DNA of 21,051 nucleotides, taken from DASVWH01 sp036389715 (lineage in GTDB: Bacteria > Acidobacteriota > Blastocatellia > Pyrinomonadales > Pyrinomonadaceae). Shown piece by piece: positions 1 through 7,614 of this stretch. Both the position numbers and the translations under genes were made by a program. Positions within the stretch are counted from its first letter, which is position 1; each line of letters begins with the position of its first letter. The stretch lies in the NCBI GenBank assembly GCA_036389715.1, contig DASVWH010000034.1, forward strand, positions 1-21,051, given 5' to 3'. Below the pieces are notes generated by a model, which was not told the DNA's origin, searched no databases, and saw only the letters and a program-made list of their open reading frames with translations.

Positions 1-56
1 CGATTTACTATTCACTCTTTACGATTGACCATTGACGATTTATCATTCTGCATTTC
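1..56. repeat. degenerate heptanucleotide tandem tract
   Basis: Read on the plus strand from base 1, the sequence divides into eight 7-nt units of approximate consensus CGATTTA: CGATTTA, CTATTCA, CTCTTTA, CGATTGA, CCATTGA, CGATTTA, then two weaker units. The tract overlaps the 3' end of the glycosyltransferase gene on the minus strand, so the stop codon and roughly the last dozen residues of that protein are read from repeat units. It probably continues outside the window. Similar short-period tracts occur in other gaps of this window. Confidence 0.6.
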
Positions 57-797
57 CCAGAGCATGAGATTCTTGAGAAAGGCGTGATGGGCTGCGAAGC
101 GGGCGATGGAGAGCCCGGCGAGGCCGTCGCGGAAGCCGCCCTTGAGCAGGTAGCTGCGCAGAAAAGCGGACGGCGCGGCCAGGGCTATCTTCAGCGATGA
201 GGTCCGGCGGCCCTGCTCGAACATCTGGCGCGCGGCCAGCGGCGCGTATCTCTCGCCGACCATCCGGTGATGGTATGCGGCGTCCCGGCCCGTGTAGTGA
301 AGCAGGTCGCCCGCGAGATTTTCCACGCGTGCGCCAGCGTCCATCCGCACGGACTCGTGTATGTAAGCCCCCTCCCAACGCCCGCTCCTCTTTTTGTAGA
401 GCCGCAGCTGGCGGTCTGGATACCAGCCGCCGCCGCGAATCCAGCGCCCCATGTAAAGGGAGCGCCGCGGAACCCTGTAGCCGTCCGCCAGCTTCTCTTC
501 GTTCGTGTAGAGCAGGTCTTCGATGGAGGCGCGCAGTTGGTCCGAGACGCGCTCGTCGGCATCGAGGCTGAAAATCCATTCGTGACTGGCCTCTTCGGCC
601 GCGAACTGTTTCTGCGCGGCAAAGCCGGGCCAGCTTCTACGGATGACCCTGGCCCCGCACTCCGCGGCCAGCTCTCGCGTCCCATCCGTCGAGTCGGAAT
701 CTACGACCAGAATCTCATTGGCCCAGGCGACGGATTGACAGGCGGCGCGAATATTGTCCGCTTCGTTGAAGGCGATGATCGTGGCGGTGATCTTCAT
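12..797 (-). CDS. family 2 glycosyltransferase (WaaE/KdtX-like)
   Basis: A GT-A fold glycosyltransferase of 261 aa that probably adds a sugar from a nucleotide-sugar donor to lipopolysaccharide core or another envelope glycan at the cytoplasmic face. The N-terminus shows the typical IIAFNEADNI strand, a DSDSTDGT motif at about residues 33-40 and the metal-binding DADE motif at 79-82. The arrangement EILVVDSxSTDGT, RxWxGFxxQK and SLDADERV is that of the WaaE (LPS core beta-1,4-glucosyltransferase-like) subgroup. I chose the ATG at 797 because the family begins there; a 13-codon extension to a TTG at 836 adds nothing conserved. No good ribosome binding site is visible. The C-terminus runs into a heptanucleotide repeat tract, so its last residues are probably not conserved. 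The acceptor sugar cannot be told from sequence. Confidence 0.85.
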   Translation of the reverse strand: MKITATIIAFNEADNIRAACQSVAWANEILVVDSDSTDGTRELAAECGARVIRRSWPGFAAQKQFAAEEASHEWIFSLDADERVSDQLRASIEDLLYTNEEKLADGYRVPRRSLYMGRWIRGGGWYPDRQLRLYKKRSGRWEGAYIHESVRMDAGARVENLAGDLLHYTGRDAAYHHRMVGERYAPLAARQMFEQGRRTSSLKIALAAPSAFLRSYLLKGGFRDGLAGLSIARFAAHHAFLKNLMLWEMQNDKSSMVNRKE

Positions 798-883
798 CAG
801 GGATGCGGGACGAAGGATGCAGGGCCCGCAGCGCAAACTGCAACCGGAGCGCTCTCATCAGCCCGGCCCTCGCCCTGCACTCC

Positions 884-934
884 TTATAAAAGCGCGGGCG
901 GCGAACCGTCAAATTGAAATCCGGTCCGCCGCCC
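884..934 (-). terminator. probable Rho-independent terminator of the TolC-like gene
   Basis: A 12-bp GC-rich stem with one mismatch: GGGCGGCG-A-ACCG at 896-908 against CGGT-C-CGCCGCCC at 922-934, with a loop of about 13 nt. On the minus strand it starts about 30 nt after the stop of the TolC-like gene and is followed by GCGCTTTTATAA. The T run is short, so termination is likely but not certain. Confidence 0.6.
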
Positions 935-962
935 ACGCTTGACTTCGGTTTGCTTGATGCGC

Positions 963-3026
963 TCAGGGTGCGGCAGGGGCTTCGATCATCACGTTATTGG
1001 CCCGCAGCGTGGTGGAAGTGGCCCGCTGCAACTCCGCGACGGCCTTATTGTAGTCGGTCTCCGCCCTCAATTCCAGATTCCTCGCATTCGCCAGCTGGTT
1101 CTCTCTCTGGAACAGCAGAAACGTCGTCGAGCGCCCGACCTGGTACAGCTTCTGCTCTCCGACCAGCTGTAGCTCGGCATTCTCCCTGGCCGAACGCGCC
1201 GCCAGCACTCTTCTCCTGGCCGTCTCGACAGCCTGTGCCGCGTTCCTCACTTCCACCTCCACCAGCTGCTCCTGTAGTCTGGTCGTCGCGTCCAACTGAT
1301 TCCTCTGAATCTCTGCCCCGGCCAGATTCGCCTCGGCCGTCCGGTTGCGCAGCGGCAACTGTATCGCCACTCCGACTATCACATTCCTGGTCCCGAAGCC
1401 GAAGAGGTTGCGCAGGTTCTTGCCGTACCCGCCCTCCAAATTCGGCGGCACACCCGACCCCGTCTGGATGGTCGGCACGACGGCCGGCGGGAGCCCCTGC
1501 GCAGCCCGCAGCTGGTTGATTTGTGCCAGCAGAAACGCATTGACGCTCTCGTTGGCCCCGCCCGCGATTAAGGGCACTTCCGCCACTCCAATCGTCGGCG
1601 TCCCGGCCAGCCCGGTCGTCGCCACCGTCGCCTGTAAGTCTATTCGTGGCTTTACTTGGTTCCTGAAAAACTGCAAGTCCACATCGCTAATCTCTCTTTG
1701 CAGCCGCAGCCTCCTCAACTCCGGCCGCGCCGCCCTCGACTCCGCCAGCGCATCCTCCAGGCTGACCGGCGTCGCATCGAAGGCGGGCAGCTCGACCGGC
1801 GTCAACTGTGCCCTCCATTCCTGCGCGCCGGTGTCTCTCAAGATCAGCTGCTTGAGATTGTTCTCCGCTATCGAGACGCTCTGCGTCGAGAGCAGCACCT
1901 CGGACTCTCTTCTGGAAAGCTCGGACTGCACCTCGGCCCTTTCCAGCGGGGCGACAGCGCCAGCCGCTATCTGCGCTTCGACGCGCCGCAGGCTCTCCCT
2001 CGTCAGGTTCAGGTTGGCCAGCTGGTTCTGCTGGTCGCGGAGCGTAAAGACCAGGTCCCAGTAGGCGCGCTGGACGGCGTTGATGACTTCGATGGTGCGG
2101 CGGCGAAAGTCGGCGTCGGATTGCTCCAGGCGCTTGCGCTGAATCTTGATCTGGCGGCGGTTGTTGTCTATCGAGCGGTCGCGCCAGAGCGGCTGCGTGA
2201 ACTGTGCGCCGAAGCTGGAGGAGTAGACGGGGTTGAGCTGGTTGAACCTGGAATTGGTGGTCCTGCGATTGTTGTTGAAGAAGAACTGGTAAGAGCCGCC
2301 GCCCCTGGAAAAGAGCTTGGAGAGGTTGTTGTCCAGCGAGAGGTCCGTGGTCGAGAGAGTGCCGGACGGGTCTGAGCCGCCGAGCGAGGACTGCTGCGCC
2401 TGGATGATGTTCGAGAGCTGGGGGTTGAGATTGAAGACGGGGTCATAGATGCCTTGCAGTGAGCGGAGCGTGGACTCCGCGAAACGGACATCGTTGCGCG
2501 CGACCTCGATCTCGTTGTTGTTCTCTAATGCGCGGCGAATGGCATCATTGAGAGAGAGCGGCAGTGAGAGGTCGGAGCGGATGCCGAGCCTCGTTAAGTC
2601 TATCTGTTGCGGCGCGGGCCTGGGCGTCGCAACGGGAAAGTTCGGCTCGCGCGGCTCCTGTCGGGCTCCCGGGCTGACGGTCGCCTCTCGCTCGGTTGAA
2701 GACGGAGCATTTACGACCGGCGAGGGGGAAGCGGGCCGTGCGGGCTGCGTCCCGGAAGGTGCTGGAACGCCGCTTCCGGGCGGGGCCTGCGGCGCAGGGC
2801 GTTCTCTTCCGGGAGGCGCGGTCGGGTCTTGGGGAACGGGCCGGACCTGCTCCGGCAGGGGCTGGTTACGCTCTGTGCCGGGCGGGCGCGTCGCGTCCTG
2901 CTGGGCCGGAGCGGGCAGCGGCGTCGGCGCTGGCGTTTGCACCGCGCTCGTCCCGGTGGCGGCGCAGGCAAACAGCAGGCAGAGCGCCGTTGCTCCAAGG
3001 ATTCTCTGAACATTACTGGTCAACAT
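963..3026 (-). CDS. TolC-family outer membrane efflux protein
   Basis: A 687-aa protein of the outer membrane factor (OEP) family, which forms trimeric channels linking inner-membrane pumps or type I secretion to the outside. Residues 1-30 are a signal peptide with a hydrophobic LGATALCLLFACAATG stretch; LFAC could be a lipobox, but Phe at -2 is atypical. Residues 31-140 are an unusual Pro/Ala-rich, low-complexity linker. From about 152 the protein shows OEP-like repeats: SLPLSLNDAIRRALENN, then long Ala/Gln/Glu-rich helices, a beta segment (QFTQPLWRD) and a second repeat with LAGAEIQRNQLDATTR. It is longer than the usual 450-500 aa because of the linker. The ATG at 3026 has GGGAG about 10 nt upstream. 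No inner-membrane or adaptor partner gene is next to it here. Confidence 0.9.
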   Translation of the reverse strand: MLTSNVQRILGATALCLLFACAATGTSAVQTPAPTPLPAPAQQDATRPPGTERNQPLPEQVRPVPQDPTAPPGRERPAPQAPPGSGVPAPSGTQPARPASPSPVVNAPSSTEREATVSPGARQEPREPNFPVATPRPAPQQIDLTRLGIRSDLSLPLSLNDAIRRALENNNEIEVARNDVRFAESTLRSLQGIYDPVFNLNPQLSNIIQAQQSSLGGSDPSGTLSTTDLSLDNNLSKLFSRGGGSYQFFFNNNRRTTNSRFNQLNPVYSSSFGAQFTQPLWRDRSIDNNRRQIKIQRKRLEQSDADFRRRTIEVINAVQRAYWDLVFTLRDQQNQLANLNLTRESLRRVEAQIAAGAVAPLERAEVQSELSRRESEVLLSTQSVSIAENNLKQLILRDTGAQEWRAQLTPVELPAFDATPVSLEDALAESRAARPELRRLRLQREISDVDLQFFRNQVKPRIDLQATVATTGLAGTPTIGVAEVPLIAGGANESVNAFLLAQINQLRAAQGLPPAVVPTIQTGSGVPPNLEGGYGKNLRNLFGFGTRNVIVGVAIQLPLRNRTAEANLAGAEIQRNQLDATTRLQEQLVEVEVRNAAQAVETARRRVLAARSARENAELQLVGEQKLYQVGRSTTFLLFQRENQLANARNLELRAETDYNKAVAELQRATSTTLRANNVMIEAPAAP

Positions 3027-3251
3027 CGAACGGAAGACTCCCTTACATCAAGCCCGAAAAAGATGGCGCGCAGGGCGCTTGCGAAAACCGTCTGAGAAAG
3101 GATGCATTAATCACAGGGTTACTACGCGCGGTGTCTGCGGGCGGTTTCAAAAAACGGAACCGGCAGCCGTATATGTACCGGCAGAGAAGAGACTTAAACG
3201 CTTTCCGGGGTTCGCGCGCCGTCGGCCCGCGGGCCGCGATTTGTCCTCTGC
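3027..3251. other. divergent intergenic region, no gene seen
   Basis: This is the left half of the gap between the divergently transcribed TolC-like gene and gap. I see no convincing ORF or RNA. The promoter of the TolC-like gene must lie here, but I could not identify a clear -35/-10 pair on the minus strand. Confidence 0.4.
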
Positions 3252-3280
3252 TTGACAGTCAAGCTGTGCGCGCCTAATCT
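3250..3280 (+). promoter_or_regulatory. sigma-70 promoter of the gap operon with overlapping palindrome
   Basis: TTGACA at 3252-3257, exactly 17 bp, then TAATCT at 3275-3280: a near-consensus housekeeping promoter. The -35 box lies inside a perfect 15-bp palindrome, GCTTGACAGTCAAGC (3250-3264), which could be a repressor operator. The start point would be near 3287, giving a leader of about 140 nt before the gap ATG. Confidence 0.7.
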
Positions 3281-3430
3281 TGCGTTTCATTACAGCAAAG
3301 CGTTTCAGCTCGATAATACAGACGAGAGGTCGCTGACGGGAAGCGTGCGCCGGTTTGCCGGACACGTCGGCAGCTCAGCCGCGATAATCAGTCAGGTATC
3401 TCAAGAATGCAAGGCTAGGAGGTCTCTAAC

Positions 3431-4438
3431 ATGGCAGTCAAAGTTGGCATCAACGGTTTCGGACGCATCGGACGAAACGTCTTTCGGACGGCGCTCGGCG
3501 ACCCGGATATTGATTTCGTCGCCGTCAACGATCTGACCGACACGGCAACGCTCGCGCATCTGCTCAAGTACGACTCCGTGCTCGGAAATCTGGACCACGA
3601 GATTTCCGCCACCGAGAACGGCATCAGGGTCGAGGCGGAAGAGTTTCGCGTCTTCTCGGAAAAAGACCCGGCGGCGATTGACTGGGCATCGGTCGGCGCG
3701 GAGATAGTGATCGAGTCTACGGGTCGCTTTACCAAAGCCGAAGACGCCGGGAAACACCTGCGCGGGACCGTCAAGAAGGTGATTATCTCCGCCCCGGCCA
3801 AGAATGAGGACATCACGATTGTGCTCGGCGTCAACGAAGAGAACTACGACCCGCGCGCGCATCACATCATCTCCAATGCCTCCTGCACGACCAACTGCCT
3901 CGCGCCCGTCGCCAAGGTGATGCACGAAAAATTCGGCATCCGCTCGGCACAGATGACGACCATTCATTCTTACACGAACGACCAGCAGCTGCTCGACCTG
4001 CCGCACAAGGATTTGCGCCGCGCCCGCGCCGCGGCCCTTTCGATGATTCCGACTTCGACCGGCGCGGCCAAGGCCGTCGCGCTCGTCCTGCCGGAACTCA
4101 AGGGTAAGTTTGACGGCATCAGCGTGCGCGTCCCGACGCCGAATGTTTCGCTCGTTGACATGGTGATGGATGTCGAGCGGGAGACGACGACCGAGGAAGT
4201 GAACACGGCGCTCAAGGACGCCGCCAACGAAGAGCTGCGCGGCATCCTGGCTTTCTCCGAAGAGCCGCTCGTCTCCTCAGACTATCGCAAGAATCCCAAC
4301 TCCTCCATCGTTGACGCCGAATACACGAAAGTCATCGGCGGCAACATGGTCAAGATTCTGTCCTGGTACGACAACGAGTGGGGCTACTCCTGCCGCGTCC
4401 GCGACCTGATTAAGTTCATAGCTCAAAAGGGGTTCTAA
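3431..4438 (+). CDS. gap: type I glyceraldehyde-3-phosphate dehydrogenase
   Basis: A 335-aa cytosolic enzyme that converts glyceraldehyde 3-phosphate, phosphate and NAD(P)+ to 1,3-bisphosphoglycerate. The Rossmann fold starts with VGINGFGRIGRNVFR. The catalytic cysteine is C152 in ASCTTNCLAP, and the partner histidine is H179 in HSYTNDQ. Phosphate-binding and S-loop motifs (MIPTSTGAAKAV, then RVPTPNVS) and the C-terminal WYDNEWGYSCR are intact. The length is normal for the family. The ATG at 3431 has a perfect AGGAGGT (3417-3423) at 7 nt. It is the first gene of a gap-pgk-tpiA-secG cluster, downstream of a strong promoter at about 3252-3280. Confidence 0.97.
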   Translation: MAVKVGINGFGRIGRNVFRTALGDPDIDFVAVNDLTDTATLAHLLKYDSVLGNLDHEISATENGIRVEAEEFRVFSEKDPAAIDWASVGAEIVIESTGRFTKAEDAGKHLRGTVKKVIISAPAKNEDITIVLGVNEENYDPRAHHIISNASCTTNCLAPVAKVMHEKFGIRSAQMTTIHSYTNDQQLLDLPHKDLRRARAAALSMIPTSTGAAKAVALVLPELKGKFDGISVRVPTPNVSLVDMVMDVERETTTEEVNTALKDAANEELRGILAFSEEPLVSSDYRKNPNSSIVDAEYTKVIGGNMVKILSWYDNEWGYSCRVRDLIKFIAQKGF

Positions 4439-4440
4439 TT

Positions 4441-4594
4441 GTGAGCAGTGAGCAGTAAGCGGTAAGCAGTAAGCAGTTAAAAGAAGCTCTTTTAGTCTTG
4501 ACTGCCGACTGCTCACGACTCACTGCTCAACGCTCAATGCGTATTGGTTACTGCTTACTGCTCACTGCTCACTGCTTACTGCTTACTGCTCACT
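4441..4594. repeat. inverted arrays of 7-nt repeats between gap and pgk
   Basis: Five units of GTGAGCA/GTAAGCA (4441-4475) face seven tandem units of GCTTACT/GCTCACT (4546-4594, the first being GGTTACT), which are the reverse complement. The mismatches between the arms are mostly G/A alternatives, so in RNA the arms could form a stem of over 30 bp in several sliding registers. Between them lie a 7-bp hairpin, TAAAAGA-AGC-TCTTTTA (4478-4494), and further degenerate heptads. The last unit ends at the base before the pgk ATG. Confidence 0.8.
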
Positions 4595-5791
4595 ATGAAT
4601 AAACTCTCCATCAAAGACCTGGACCTGAAGGGCAAGCGTGCTTTCGTCCGCGTTGATTTCAACGTCCCCGTCAAGGGCGCAAAGGTCGAGGATGATACGC
4701 GGATACGCGGGGCGCTGCCGACGATTCAGTATGCAATCGAGCAGGGAGCGCGCGTCGTTCTCGCCTCGCATCTCGGCAGGCCCAAGGGCGAGCGCGTCGA
4801 GAAGTACAGCCTGCGGCCCGTCGCCGAGCATCTCTCGCAGTTGCTCGGAAAGCCTGTCGCGTTCGCGGACGACTGCGTGGGCGAGGAGGTCAGGCGGCAG
4901 GTCAATGCGCTCAAAGACGGCGAGGTGCTGCTGCTTGAGAACCTGCGCTTTCACGCCGAAGAGGAGAAGAACGACGACCAGTTTGCGCAGAGGCTGGCCA
5001 GCCTCTGCGACGTTTACATCAACGATGCTTTCGGCGCGGCGCATCGCGCGCACGCTTCGACCTCCGGCATAACCAGGTACGCGGAGCGGGCGGCCGCCGG
5101 ACTGTTGATGGAAAAAGAGCTGACCTATCTCGGGCAGGTCATCAATAACCCGGAGCACCCGTTTGTCGCCATCCTGGGAGGCGCGAAGGTTTCCGATAAG
5201 ATCGCCGTCATCAACGCGCTGATTGACCGCCGCGTGGACAGGCTGCTCATCGGGGGCGCGATGGCCTACACCTTCTTCAAGGCCGAAGGCTTCACGGTCG
5301 GAAAATCGCTGGTCGAAGATGATAAGCTGGAGACGGCGCGCGAAATCAGGCAGCGCGCAGAGGCTGCGGGCGTCCAGTTGCTCCTGCCGACGGATCATCA
5401 AGTCGTTGATAGCTATGACCCGCTCAACAGCCGCAAGACCATCCCGATTGAGTTCACCAACGCCGGGCTGGTCGGGCTCGACATCGGCGTCGAGACCGTC
5501 CAGCTCTTCGGCAATGCCTTGAAAGATGCCAGGACCGTGATCTGGAACGGCCCGATGGGCGTCTTTGAAGAGAAGCCCTTCGACGAGGGAACGGTCGGCA
5601 TCGCGCTGGCGGTTGCCGAAGCAGCCGACCGCGGCGCGACCGTCATCGTCGGCGGCGGAGATTCCGTCGCCGCCATCACGCAGGCGGGCGTCGCCGACCG
5701 CATCACGCATATCTCTACGGGCGGCGGCGCGACGCTCGAATTCCTGGCAGGCGATGAGCTGCCGGGCGTCGCCGCGCTCAACGATAAGTAG
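4595..5791 (+). CDS. pgk: phosphoglycerate kinase
   Basis: A 398-aa cytosolic enzyme transferring phosphate from 1,3-bisphosphoglycerate to ADP (the reverse in gluconeogenesis or CO2 fixation). Substrate-side motifs are RVDFNVP near residues 21-27, ASHLGRPKG and LLENLRF. ATP-side motifs are ILGGAKVSDK, WNGPMGVFE and GGGDSVAA from about 353. The length is typical and both lobes are complete. I start at the ATG at 4595 because the family begins MNKLSIKDLDLKGKR; an in-frame extension upstream is just translated heptanucleotide repeat. No Shine-Dalgarno precedes the ATG: the preceding 49 nt are tandem GCTYACT units. It lies 156 nt downstream of gap in the same direction. Confidence 0.97.
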   Translation: MNKLSIKDLDLKGKRAFVRVDFNVPVKGAKVEDDTRIRGALPTIQYAIEQGARVVLASHLGRPKGERVEKYSLRPVAEHLSQLLGKPVAFADDCVGEEVRRQVNALKDGEVLLLENLRFHAEEEKNDDQFAQRLASLCDVYINDAFGAAHRAHASTSGITRYAERAAAGLLMEKELTYLGQVINNPEHPFVAILGGAKVSDKIAVINALIDRRVDRLLIGGAMAYTFFKAEGFTVGKSLVEDDKLETAREIRQRAEAAGVQLLLPTDHQVVDSYDPLNSRKTIPIEFTNAGLVGLDIGVETVQLFGNALKDARTVIWNGPMGVFEEKPFDEGTVGIALAVAEAADRGATVIVGGGDSVAAITQAGVADRITHISTGGGATLEFLAGDELPGVAALNDK

Positions 5792-5876
5792 AAAGGTCCG
5801 GTGCGGACGGACAACAGCGCGAAGACGCTGCGCGGCCGTAAGCCTTAGAGTGAGTTAAGGATACAAGCTCAAGTCC

Positions 5877-5928
5877 TGAGCCTTAGCCTTGAGCCTTAGC
5901 CCTGAACATCAGCCCCGAACATTACCTT
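5877..5928. repeat. four-copy 13-nt tandem repeat upstream of tpiA
   Basis: Units TGAGCCTTAGCCT (5877), TGAGCCTTAGCCC (5890), TGAACATCAGCCC (5903) and a degenerate CGAACATTACCTT (5916). The tract sits in the 180-nt gap between pgk and tpiA. The remainder of the gap shows no gene and no clear terminator. Confidence 0.7.
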
Positions 5929-5971
5929 GAGCGCCGCCTGACTTTTGCGGCTCGCCTTTGCCTGAATAATT

Positions 5972-6730
5972 ATGCGAAAGCCTGTCATTGCCGGAAACTG
6001 GAAGATGTACAAGACGGTCTCGGAGTCCGTCGAGACGGCGCTTGCACTCAAGCCGCTGGTGGCCAATGCCAATCATTGCGAGGTGGTCATCGCGCCTGTC
6101 TTCACGGCCTTGAAGACGGTCGCCGACCGGCTCGAAGGCTCGAATATCAGTGTCGCGGGGCAGAACTGCGCGGCCGAGTCCGAGCACGGCGCGCATACCG
6201 GCGAAGTGGCCGCCGACATGCTGGCCGACGCCGGGGCCAGCCACGTCATCATCGGCCATTCGGAGCGCCGCCTGCTCTATTGCGAGACGGATTCCTCCGT
6301 CCGGCGCAAGATGCAGGCAGCCATCGCCGCCGGTTTGAGCGCCATCATGTGCGTCGGAGAGACCCTGGAGCAGCGCGACCAGGGCCAGGCCGAGGCGGTC
6401 GTTCGCGGACAACTGGAGGGCGGCCTTAGCGGGTTGACAGCCTCTGACCTGACCCGTATCATCGTCGCTTACGAGCCTGTCTGGGCGATTGGCACAGGAC
6501 GCACCGCGACGCCGGAACAAGCGCAGGAAATGCACGCTTTTATCCGGCGCGTTTTCGCGGATGGCCATGCAAGGGCAGCGGCCGATGCGCTGCGCATTCT
6601 CTATGGCGGCTCGGTCAAGCCGGACAATATCGCCGGGCTCATCAAACAGCCCGACATAGACGGCGCACTCGTCGGCGGCGCGAGCCTTCAGGCGGAGAGC
6701 TTCGCCCGGATCGTCAATTACAACGGATAG
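5972..6730 (+). CDS. tpiA: triosephosphate isomerase
   Basis: A 252-aa TIM-barrel enzyme interconverting dihydroxyacetone phosphate and glyceraldehyde 3-phosphate. All key residues are present: N9 and K11 in GNWKMYK, the electrophilic H96 in IIGHSERR, the catalytic base E168 in AYEPVWAIGTG, and the phosphate-binding LYGGSVKPDNI near the C-terminus. The length is normal. The ATG at 5972 fits the family start (MRKPVIAGNWK). The 20 nt before it contain no purine-rich ribosome binding site, as for pgk. It is third in the gap-pgk-tpiA-secG cluster, with secG starting 86 nt downstream. Confidence 0.97.
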   Translation: MRKPVIAGNWKMYKTVSESVETALALKPLVANANHCEVVIAPVFTALKTVADRLEGSNISVAGQNCAAESEHGAHTGEVAADMLADAGASHVIIGHSERRLLYCETDSSVRRKMQAAIAAGLSAIMCVGETLEQRDQGQAEAVVRGQLEGGLSGLTASDLTRIIVAYEPVWAIGTGRTATPEQAQEMHAFIRRVFADGHARAAADALRILYGGSVKPDNIAGLIKQPDIDGALVGGASLQAESFARIVNYNG

Positions 6731-6816
6731 TTGATGGCCAGTAGTTATCAGTTAAAGGTAGATAGAAACACGGGTCTTCTTTGACTCTTAACCATTGACC
6801 AAAAGAGGGACGCGAC

Positions 6817-7260
6817 TTGTTGTATTACGTTCTCTACGGCCTATTTTTTCTGGCCTGCATAGTGCTCGTCGTGGCGGTGCTCTTGCAGCCGGGCAAAGCG
6901 GATGCGGGCGCGCTCTTTTCCAGCAGCGTCTCCAGCACGGCCTTCGGTCCGCGCGGCACGCAGACGCTCCTGGCCAAGATCACCATCGGCGCGGCCGCGC
7001 TCTTTATGCTCTCGGCCCTGGCCCTCTCGCTGCCCTCCTTTACGGGCCAGCGCTCGGTCTTGCAGTCCGTCGGGGAAGATGAGACGCAAAGCGCGCCCGC
7101 GCCGCAAGCCTCGCCCGCGACACCCGCTGCGCCGACAGGGGAAGCCCCGCCCGCACAGCAGGGCGCGAGCCCGGCCGGAAACGCCGCTCCGGCGGCCCCG
7201 GCGGCGACACAGCCCGCGACCAATCCCGGCACGGGAGCGCCGCCCGCGCCGCAGAAGTAG
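6817..7260 (+). CDS. secG: preprotein translocase subunit SecG
   Basis: A 147-aa inner-membrane protein that assists SecYE/SecA-driven protein export. Two membrane helices are visible, at about residues 3-23 (VLYGLFFLACIVLVVAVLLQ) and 50-70 (ITIGAAALFMLSALALSLPS). The conserved SecG loop lies between them (QPGKADAGALFSSS, then AFGPRGTQTLLAK). The start is TTG at 6817, with AGAGGG (6804-6809) at about 7 nt; no ATG is available. Residues from about 85 onward form an Ala/Pro-rich tail that makes the protein much longer than the usual 75-110 aa. Its place after tpiA and before a tRNA-Leu is a common bacterial arrangement. Confidence 0.9.
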   Translation: MLYYVLYGLFFLACIVLVVAVLLQPGKADAGALFSSSVSSTAFGPRGTQTLLAKITIGAAALFMLSALALSLPSFTGQRSVLQSVGEDETQSAPAPQASPATPAAPTGEAPPAQQGASPAGNAAPAAPAATQPATNPGTGAPPAPQK

Positions 7261-7305
7261 CTATTTAGCCCTCGGAAGGAAGGCCGGGTCTTTAACAATT
7301 CAAGA

Positions 7306-7387
7306 GCCGAAGTGGCGGAACTGGTAGACGCGCACGTTTGAGGGGCGTGTGAGGAAACTCGTGGGGGTTCGAGTCCCCCCTTCGGCA
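7306..7387 (+). tRNA. tRNA-Leu (anticodon GAG)
   Basis: A complete class II tRNA. The acceptor arms GCCGAAG (7306-7312) and CTTCGGC (7380-7386) pair fully, with discriminator A at 7387. The anticodon stem is CACGT/GCGTG around the loop TTGAGGG, anticodon GAG at 7340-7342, reading CUU/CUC. A long variable arm (GAGGAAACTC) and a T arm GGGGG-TTCGAGT-CCCCC are present. The CCA end is not encoded: the gene is followed by TCA. Confidence 0.95.
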
Positions 7388-7552
7388 TCACATTCTATTA
7401 TCGGCAAAGCATTTATGGGCAACGTGCCCTGGCCAGCCTCTCTTTCCAAAGCTCCCCGATTTATTGCTCCCGTCCGTCATCACCCGCTTTGCCCGGATTC
7501 GATTCCGGCGCTGAATCTGTTACCCTGAACGCATCGGATTTGAATTCGCTCA

Positions 7553-7566
7553 GGCGGCAAGCCGCC
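7553..7566. other. short perfect inverted repeat upstream of the PPC-like gene
   Basis: GGCGGC-AA-GCCGCC lies about 50 nt before the start of the secreted protein gene. The 227-nt gap after the tRNA otherwise shows no gene. There is no T run, so it is not a convincing terminator; it could be an mRNA-leader hairpin or an operator. Confidence 0.35.
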
Positions 7567-7614
7567 CGCCGGTTTGTGATTCAAGGATAGTTTTCGTCAT
7601 TGCGGGGAGTCCAG

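Noticed and set aside
267..917. Plus-strand ORF of 216 codons opposite the glycosyltransferase
   Set aside because: Shadow frame of a well-supported minus-strand gene in GC-rich DNA.
4544..4594. In-frame N-terminal extension of pgk (TAYCSLLTAYCLLLT-like)
   Set aside because: It is merely the translated heptanucleotide repeat; the family starts at the ATG at 4595.
4583..5710. 375-codon minus-strand ORF opposite pgk
   Set aside because: Long only because of high GC; pgk motifs on the plus strand are complete.
5796..5811. GTCCG-GTG-CGGAC hairpin after pgk as terminator
   Set aside because: Only 5 bp of stem and no T run follows.
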